This document shows positions 43,002 through 48,473 of a stretch of DNA of 48,473 bases, in pieces. Position 1 is the stretch's first letter. The number at the start of each line of letters is the position of its first letter. The notes beneath the pieces were generated by a model. The model was not told the DNA's origin. It worked only from the letters and a program-made list of their open reading frames with translations, and ran no database searches. The translations under genes were made by a program, and so were the position numbers. Source of the DNA: Burkholderiales bacterium (GTDB lineage: Bacteria; Pseudomonadota; Gammaproteobacteria; Burkholderiales; Burkholderiaceae_C). The DNA lies in the NCBI GenBank assembly GCA_026400105.1, contig JAPLPQ010000072.1, forward strand, positions 1-48,473. The letters run 5' to 3'.

Positions 43002-43682
43002 ATGAACCAGCCTATTGCCTATCGCCGCGCCGCCGCCCATTCGGGCTGGGGCTCCAGCATCGCCTCGCACAGGGTGCTGCGCAACACCTATGCCCTGCTG
43101 TCGCTGACGCTGCTGTTCAGCGCCGGCACCGCCGCGCTCGGGGTGGCGCTGCGCCTGCCGGCACCCGGAATGCTCGTGACGCTGGCGGGCTATTTCGGCC
43201 TGCTGTTCCTGGTCAACAAGGTGCAAAACAGCGGCTGGGCGATACCGGCCGTGTTCGCGCTGACCGGCTTCATGGGCTACACGCTGGGCCCGGTGCTGTC
43301 GATGCATCTGGCGCTGCCGGGCGGAGCGCAGAGCATTGCGCTGGCGCTGGGCGCGACCGGTGCCACCTTCCTGGCGCTGTCGGGCTGGGTGCTGGCGACC
43401 AAGCGCGACTTCAGCTTCATGGGCGGCTTCCTGTTCGCCGGCATGGTGGTGGCGCTGCTGGCCGGCCTCGGCGCGATGTTCTTCGAGCTGCCGATGCTGG
43501 GCCTGGTGGTCTCGGCCATGGTGGCGTTGCTGTCGGCCGGCCTGATCCTGTTCGAGACCAGCCGCATCGTCAACGGCGGCGAGACCAACTACGTGATGGC
43601 CACAGTCAGCCTGTTCGTCTCGCTGTTCAACCTGTTCACCAGCCTGCTGAGCCTGTTCGGCTGGAGCGGCGGCAAGGACTGA
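43002..43682 (+). CDS. Bax inhibitor-1/YccA family membrane protein
   Basis: An integral membrane protein of 226 residues with about seven hydrophobic helices and a short polar N-terminus (MNQPIAYRRAAAHSG). The family pattern is seen in LRNTYALLSLTLLFSAGTAA in helix 1 and the C-terminal MLGLVVSAMVALLSAGLILFETSRIVNGG region (core LILFETSRIVNGG). E. coli YccA modulates FtsH; BI-1 relatives can act as calcium leak channels, but the function here is unknown. The ATG at 43002 follows GAGGAAG. The 219-base upstream gap is AT-rich at 42850-42900 and holds no other gene. Confidence 0.93.
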   Translation: MNQPIAYRRAAAHSGWGSSIASHRVLRNTYALLSLTLLFSAGTAALGVALRLPAPGMLVTLAGYFGLLFLVNKVQNSGWAIPAVFALTGFMGYTLGPVLSMHLALPGGAQSIALALGATGATFLALSGWVLATKRDFSFMGGFLFAGMVVALLAGLGAMFFELPMLGLVVSAMVALLSAGLILFETSRIVNGGETNYVMATVSLFVSLFNLFTSLLSLFGWSGGKD

Positions 43683-43770
43683 GAAAAAATCCCGCTGGAA
43701 ATTATCAGATTTCACGTCAATAATCGGCCCGACAGCAAGATGACTATCTTTCAAATCCCAAGCCAAGGGA

Positions 43771-45126
43771 ATGGAAAATCAGATCAAGCATATGTCGTGG
43801 TACAGCAAAGTCCTGTGGTCCGAAGGCCTGTTCCTGCGGCCACAGCATTTCCAGCAGCAGGACAGGCATCACGAGTGGTGGGTCGAGGCCCGGGCGCGCA
43901 GCCTGGGCAGTCATTTCTGGGGCTTTCTCGCACTGGAACTCGACGCCGCCGCCCTGCTGACCGGCAAGGTGGCACTCGATGCGGCCCGGGGCGTGCTGCC
44001 GGACGGCACGCCATTCGACTTTCCGGCCGCAGATGCCGCTCCCGCCGCACTGGAAATCCCCGCTGACCGGCGCAACGCGGTCGTCTACCTGACGCTGCCG
44101 CTGCGCCGCGCCAACAGCCTCGAGGCGGTGCGGCCGGAGCAGCCGGCAGAACTCGCGCGCTACCGTTACGCCGAGCAGGAAGTCATCGATTCGACCGGCA
44201 GCGCGACCACGCCGGAGCCGATCGAAATCGGCCAGCCCCGGCTGAGGCTGGCGCTGGCGCAGCAGGCGGACGACGGCTTCGTGCGGCTGGCGGTCGCGCG
44301 CATTGTCGAGCGCCGGCCCGACAACAGCCTGCTGCTGGAGCGGAACTTCATCCCGCCCTTGCTGTCCTGCAGCGCGTCGCCGCTGCTGTCGAGCTGGCTG
44401 CGCGAGCTCAACGGCCTGCTGGCGCAGCGCGGTCAGGTGCTTGCTGCCAGGCTGGGCCAGCCAGGCACGGGCGGCCTGGCCGAGATCGCCGACTTCATCT
44501 TCCTGCTGACGATCAACCGGCACCAGCCCCTGCTCGAGCATCTGGTCAGCCTGGCGCAACTCCACCCCGAGCGCGGCTTCAGCGGCCTGCTCGCGCTCTA
44601 CGGCGAACTCTCGACGCTGACGCGCAGCGAACGCCGGCCCTTGCCGCTGCCGGCCTACCAGCATGATGCGCTGGAGCATTGCTTCGCGCCGCTGCTGCAC
44701 GAGATCCGGCTCGGTCTGGCCAGCCTGCCCGAGCAGCAGGCGGTCCCGATCGAACTCAAGGATCACCAGCAAGGGCGTTATGTCGGCCTGATCACCGACC
44801 GCAGTCTGCTGCAGCAAGCCAGCTTCGTGCTGGCGGTCAAGGCCCAGCTGCCGGGCGAGACCTTGCGGACCCGGTTTCCGGCCCAGGCCAAGCTCGGTCC
44901 GGTCGAGCGCATACGCGACATCGTCAACCTGCAGCTGCCGGGGCTGGGGCTGCGGCCACTGCCGGTCGCGCCGCGCCAGCTGCCCTACCACGCCGGCTTC
45001 AGCTACTTCGAGCTCGAGCAAAGCGGCGAGCTCTGGCAGCAGCTAGGGGCATCGGCCGGGCTGGGCCTCTACATCACGGGCGACTACCCGGGGCTGGAAC
45101 TGGCCCTGTGGGCCGTCCGGGCCTGA
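43771..45126 (+). CDS. tssK: Type VI secretion system baseplate protein TssK
   Basis: TssK is the trimeric baseplate adaptor that connects the T6SS phage-like tail to the membrane complex. The 451-residue protein has the diagnostic opening SWYSKVLWSEGLFLRPQHFQ and a further conserved FIPPLLSCSASPLLSSWLREL region (core FIPPLLSCSASP). The ATG at 43771 has AAGGGA directly adjacent, which is too close for a good ribosome-binding site; family members more often begin at the in-frame ATG at 43792 (MSWYSKVLW). It is the first T6SS gene visible and is followed by tssL and tssM. Confidence 0.95.
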   Translation: MENQIKHMSWYSKVLWSEGLFLRPQHFQQQDRHHEWWVEARARSLGSHFWGFLALELDAAALLTGKVALDAARGVLPDGTPFDFPAADAAPAALEIPADRRNAVVYLTLPLRRANSLEAVRPEQPAELARYRYAEQEVIDSTGSATTPEPIEIGQPRLRLALAQQADDGFVRLAVARIVERRPDNSLLLERNFIPPLLSCSASPLLSSWLRELNGLLAQRGQVLAARLGQPGTGGLAEIADFIFLLTINRHQPLLEHLVSLAQLHPERGFSGLLALYGELSTLTRSERRPLPLPAYQHDALEHCFAPLLHEIRLGLASLPEQQAVPIELKDHQQGRYVGLITDRSLLQQASFVLAVKAQLPGETLRTRFPAQAKLGPVERIRDIVNLQLPGLGLRPLPVAPRQLPYHAGFSYFELEQSGELWQQLGASAGLGLYITGDYPGLELALWAVRA

Positions 45127-45151
45127 AGCAGCAAACCGGCGCGGAGCAGGC

Positions 45152-46414
45152 ATGGAACAGACCCTGTTGCTTCCCGCGCCGGGCCATTGGCAGGACCACA
45201 CCCGCGCAGGGCCGTCCGGGAAGGCGCCCACGCCAGGGCTGGCACCGCTCATGCTCGACTGGCAGACCGGGATCAATCCACTGGTTGCCGCCGCCAATCC
45301 CCTGCTCGGCCTGGCAACCGGCTTGCGCCAGCAGGCCCATCACCCCGACCCCGCCGACCTGCGCGAGACGCTGGCCCAGGCGATCGCGTTGTTCGAGTCC
45401 AGGGCGCAGGCAGCCGGGGTGCCACACAGCGAGCTGCTCGCGGCCCGCTATGCGCTTTGCACCTTGCTGGACGAGGCGGCGGCCAGCACGCCCTGGGGCG
45501 AGCCGGTCTGGGCCCAGCGCAGCCTGCTGGTCCAGTTCCACAACGAGGCCTGGGGCGGCGAGAAGTTCTTCCTGCTGCTGGGCAAGCTCGCCGAGCGGCC
45601 GCAACAGCACCGCGCCTTGCTCGAGCTGTTCTATCTGATCCTCGCGCTGGGCTTCGAAGGCCGCTACCGGGTGCTGCCGAACGGCCGCGCCCAGCTCGCG
45701 GGCATTCGCGAGCGGCTGGCACAGCTGCTGGCCAGGCAGCGCGGCCCCGTCGAGCGCGAACTGTCGCCGCAGTGGCGCAGCAACGCCAGCCGTACACCCG
45801 CCCAGCGCGAGCGCCTGCCGCCCTGGGTCTTTGCCGCGCTGGCGGCGCTGCTGCTGGCCCTGGTCTACGCGGCGCTGTCGTTCGCGCTCAACCGCCAGTC
45901 CGATCCGACCTTTTCGGCCATCCTGGCGCTGCGCGCACGCACCGAGCTGCAAGCCCCACCGTCGGCCCCGGCGCCCGATCGCCTGGCCCGGCTGCTGGCC
46001 GCCGAGATCGCAACGGGCGCCATCACGGTGCGCGACCTGCCCGACCGCAGCCTCGTGGTCGCGCAAGGCGACCAGCTGTTCTTGCCCGGCAGCGCGACGG
46101 TATCCGACAGCTTCGCCCGCCTACTCGAGCGCATTGGCGCGGCCGCCGCCAGGACCCAGGGCCAGCTGCTGATCAGGGGCCATACCGACGACCGTCCGAT
46201 CCGCTCGGTGCGCTTCCCGTCGAACTGGCATCTGTCGCTGGCGCGCGCGGACGCCGCAGCCCGGCTGCTGCTGCCCGCGCTGGGCGACCCGGCCCGGCTC
46301 AGGACCGAGGGACTGGCCGACAGCGAGCCGGTCGCGAGCAACCAGAGCGCCGATGGCCGCGCCCGCAACCGGCGGGTCGAGATCGTGCTCTACGCCTCGG
46401 CACCGGGCAGTTGA
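45152..46414 (+). CDS. tssL: Type VI secretion system protein TssL with C-terminal OmpA domain
   Basis: Inner-membrane component of the T6SS membrane complex (IcmH/DotU family), 420 residues. The cytoplasmic DotU domain spans about 35-200, with GINPLVAAANPLLGLATGLR and FHNEAWGGEKFFLLL. One membrane helix lies at about 226-248. The periplasmic C-terminal OmpA-like peptidoglycan-binding domain has IRGHTDDRPI and ARNRRVEIVLYAS, as in extended TssL proteins that carry their own cell-wall anchor. It starts 25 bases after tssK. Confidence 0.95.
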   Translation: MEQTLLLPAPGHWQDHTRAGPSGKAPTPGLAPLMLDWQTGINPLVAAANPLLGLATGLRQQAHHPDPADLRETLAQAIALFESRAQAAGVPHSELLAARYALCTLLDEAAASTPWGEPVWAQRSLLVQFHNEAWGGEKFFLLLGKLAERPQQHRALLELFYLILALGFEGRYRVLPNGRAQLAGIRERLAQLLARQRGPVERELSPQWRSNASRTPAQRERLPPWVFAALAALLLALVYAALSFALNRQSDPTFSAILALRARTELQAPPSAPAPDRLARLLAAEIATGAITVRDLPDRSLVVAQGDQLFLPGSATVSDSFARLLERIGAAAARTQGQLLIRGHTDDRPIRSVRFPSNWHLSLARADAAARLLLPALGDPARLRTEGLADSEPVASNQSADGRARNRRVEIVLYASAPGS

Positions 46415-46455
46415 GGTCTGGCGGTCCGCCGCGCCCCAAACAGAGGACAGAGAGC

Positions 46456-48473
46456 ATGAAAAGGATTTTCAGCACGCTGCTCCAGCCAGCCCTGCTCACG
46501 CTGCTCGGCCTGCTGGCCCTGGCCCTGCTGGTCTGGTGGATCGGCCCGCTGATCGCGATCGCGGGCCATGTACCGCTTGAATCCGCGACCGCGCGCGCGA
46601 CAGCGATCGTGCTGCTGCTGCTCGCCTTCGTACTGCGGACCGGCTATCGGCGCTTCAAGGCCAGGGCCGGCGAAGTCGACCTGTTGCGCCGCCTGTTTGG
46701 CCGCCCCAAGCCCGTCGAGCCGGCCGAAGTTCAACGGTTGCGCCGGAGCCTCGAACGGGCAGTCCAGCAGCTGCACCAGATTCAGCCCAGGCCGGTGGGC
46801 AGGCTGTCCCGGCTGCTGGGCCTGGGCCAGCAGCGCCCGCTCTACCAGCGGCCCTGGTACCTGCTGCTCGGCGCACCCGGTTCGGGCAAGACGACCGCGC
46901 TGGCCCATTGCGGCCTGCAGTTCACGCCCAGCGACCCGTCGGGCATCGAGCAGATCCGGCTGGCCCAGCTGGTACAGGACGGGGATGGCACGCCTGGCTG
47001 CGACTGGTGGCTCAGCGACGAAGCGGTGCTGCTCGATACCGCGGGCCGCTACACGAGCCAGGACTCAGGACAGGCCAGCGACCGGGAGGGCTGGCTGGGC
47101 CTGCTCGGACTGCTGCGCCAGCAGCGGCCGCGCCAGCCGCTCAACGGCGTGATCCTGACGCTCAGCGCCGCCGACCTGCTGGCAGCTTCCGATGGCGCGG
47201 CAGCGCGACAAGCGCAGGCGCTGCGGGCCCGGCTGCAGGAGCTCGAGCGCCAGCTGGGGCTGCGGCTACCGGTCTACCTGCTGGTGACCAAGGCCGACCT
47301 GATCGCAGGCTTCGAACCCTTCTTTGCCACGCTGGATCAGTCCGGTCGCGATCAGGTCTGGGGCTGCACCCTGCCCCTGGATGGGCCAGAGGCGTCCGAT
47401 CCGCTCCAGTCACTGACCCCCCGGCTCGACGCGCTGCGCGAGCGCCTGCAGCAGCAGCAGCTGGCCCGGCTGCAGGAAGAACCCGAGCTCGACCGGCGCA
47501 GCGCCATCGCGGGCTTCGACCAGCAGTTCGCGGCCTGCTGCCACCGGCTGCTGCCATTCGTCCGGGCGGTGTTTGCGGTTCAGGGCCACGAGCAGTCCCC
47601 GCTGCTGCGCGGCGTCTATTTCAGCAGCGCCATCCAGCAGGGCCAGCCGGTCGATCCGCTGCTGTCCAGGCTGGGCCAGGCCTGCGGCCTCGAACGAGGC
47701 TGGCTGCCAGCATCGGCGGGCAGTGGCCGCAGCTACTTCCTGCCCCGGCTGCTGCGCGAACTGGTGTTCGCCGAGCAGCAGCTCAGCGGCCTGGCGCTGG
47801 CGGGTGAAAAGCGACGCGAGCGCCTGCAGCTCGGGCTGCTGGCCGCGATCGCTGCCGCCAGTGTCACGCTGCTGGCGGCCTGGGCCGTCAGCTACCGGAA
47901 CAACAGCCGCTATGTGGCACAGGTCGATCAGGCGGTCGCCGCCACCCGGCCGATGCTGGCGCAAGCGGCCAGGACAGCGGACCTCGTCGCCCTGCTGCCA
48001 CTGCTCGAAACCGTTGCCAATATCTCGGCCACGCCGACCCGGGCCTGGGGCGAGCCAGCCGCCGGCATGGGACTGGGTCTGTTCCAGGGCGACAAGCTCG
48101 ATGCTGCCGCGCGCCAGGCCAGCGGGGCCCTGCAGCGCGAGCTGCTGCTGCCGCGGATCAGCCAGCGCATCGACCAGCAGTTGCGCGAGCAAGACGGCAG
48201 CGGCAGCGACCCCGAGTTCAGCTATCAAGCGCTCAAGGCCTATCTGATGCTCCACGAGCCGGCGCATTTCGATCCGTCAGCGCTCAAGGCCTGGCTCCTG
48301 CGCGACGGGGAACATCAGCCCACCGGCAGGCTGAACCTCGCAGGGCGTGCGGCACTGGAGCGCCAGCTCGATGCCCTGTTCGCCGCCGGTCCGCTCAGCC
48401 CGCCGACCGCGCCCGACCCGGCGTTGATCGGGCGCACACGCAACCGGCTGCTGCAAGAGCCGCTGGCCAGGCG
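46456..48473 (+). CDS. tssM: Type VI secretion system membrane protein TssM (IcmF), 3' end beyond the window
   Basis: The frame stays open for 672 codons to the window edge, so only the N-terminal part is present; family members are usually 1100-1300 residues. Two membrane helices near the N-terminus (about 8-28 and 45-63) precede an NTPase domain with Walker A GAPGSGKTT (139-147) and a DTAGRY motif. A third helix (about 450-475) begins the periplasmic region. TssM with TssL and TssJ forms the trans-envelope complex. The ATG at 46456 follows an AGAGGACAGAGAG stretch, 41 bases after tssL. Confidence 0.94.
   Translation, partial: MKRIFSTLLQPALLTLLGLLALALLVWWIGPLIAIAGHVPLESATARATAIVLLLLAFVLRTGYRRFKARAGEVDLLRRLFGRPKPVEPAEVQRLRRSLERAVQQLHQIQPRPVGRLSRLLGLGQQRPLYQRPWYLLLGAPGSGKTTALAHCGLQFTPSDPSGIEQIRLAQLVQDGDGTPGCDWWLSDEAVLLDTAGRYTSQDSGQASDREGWLGLLGLLRQQRPRQPLNGVILTLSAADLLAASDGAAARQAQALRARLQELERQLGLRLPVYLLVTKADLIAGFEPFFATLDQSGRDQVWGCTLPLDGPEASDPLQSLTPRLDALRERLQQQQLARLQEEPELDRRSAIAGFDQQFAACCHRLLPFVRAVFAVQGHEQSPLLRGVYFSSAIQQGQPVDPLLSRLGQACGLERGWLPASAGSGRSYFLPRLLRELVFAEQQLSGLALAGEKRRERLQLGLLAAIAAASVTLLAAWAVSYRNNSRYVAQVDQAVAATRPMLAQAARTADLVALLPLLETVANISATPTRAWGEPAAGMGLGLFQGDKLDAAARQASGALQRELLLPRISQRIDQQLREQDGSGSDPEFSYQALKAYLMLHEPAHFDPSALKAWLLRDGEHQPTGRLNLAGRAALERQLDALFAAGPLSPPTAPDPALIGRTRNRLLQEPLAR

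Noticed and set aside
1..48473. CRISPR arrays, insertion sequences, prophage, rRNA or integron features
   Set aside because: No regularly spaced repeats, transposase-like proteins, phage proteins or rRNA segments were seen on either strand.

Overview
The window is a GC-rich, gene-dense chromosomal segment of a betaproteobacterium. Conserved neighbourhoods (nuoABC, tRNA-Leu(GAG), secG, tpiA, qor, pnp, rpsO; trmJ-cysE opposite suhB; pmbA opposite yjgA-mog) point to the order Burkholderiales, most likely the Comamonadaceae/Sphaerotilaceae side. This is inferred from gene order and protein character; no 16S gene is present.

Layout. Positions 1-6042 (minus strand) hold rpsO, pnp, a quinone oxidoreductase, tpiA, secG, tRNA-Leu and nuoA-nuoB-nuoC, with nuoC cut by the left edge. 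Next come an orphan branched-chain-amino-acid-type binding protein and tsaD (minus strand). From 8662 to 13573 lies the first half of a nitrate assimilation system: a stand-alone NIT-domain nitrate sensor, a receiver-like/ANTAR antiterminator, an RNA leader, and a nitrate ABC transporter (nrtA-nrtB-nrtD type). It is interrupted by a TetR-controlled RND efflux operon (13656-20291), a signal-less ModA-like protein and a nitronate monooxygenase gene. The second half (22746-31748) holds a second RNA leader, nirB, nirD, nasA, chrA, a ybiB-like gene and cobA. Housekeeping genes follow: a thioesterase, a YhiN-type flavoprotein, a polyphosphate:AMP phosphotransferase, rpsU, yqeY, murI, pmbA, yjgA, mog, cysE, trmJ, suhB and a Bax-inhibitor-family gene. 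The right end enters a type VI secretion cluster (tssK, tssL with an OmpA domain, and tssM cut by the window edge).

The most notable content is the nitrate regulon. Three sites fit the sigma-54 -24/-12 consensus (TGGC[A/G]CG-N4-[T/C]TGCT): before the sensor gene, before the transporter and before nirB. The two structural operons each start with an RNA leader carrying two hexaloop hairpins whose loops have A at position 1 and G at position 4, the signature recognised by ANTAR proteins. In both leaders the 3' arm of the second hairpin is also the 5' arm of a terminator with a run of six T. The predicted circuit is nitrogen limitation (sigma-54) plus nitrate (antitermination). The sensor and antiterminator are two separate proteins, unlike the fused NasR of Klebsiella, and the sensor is a NIT protein, unlike the NrtA-like NasS of NasS-NasT systems. 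cobA (siroheme precursor) and mog (molybdenum cofactor) could supply cofactors to NirB and NasA.
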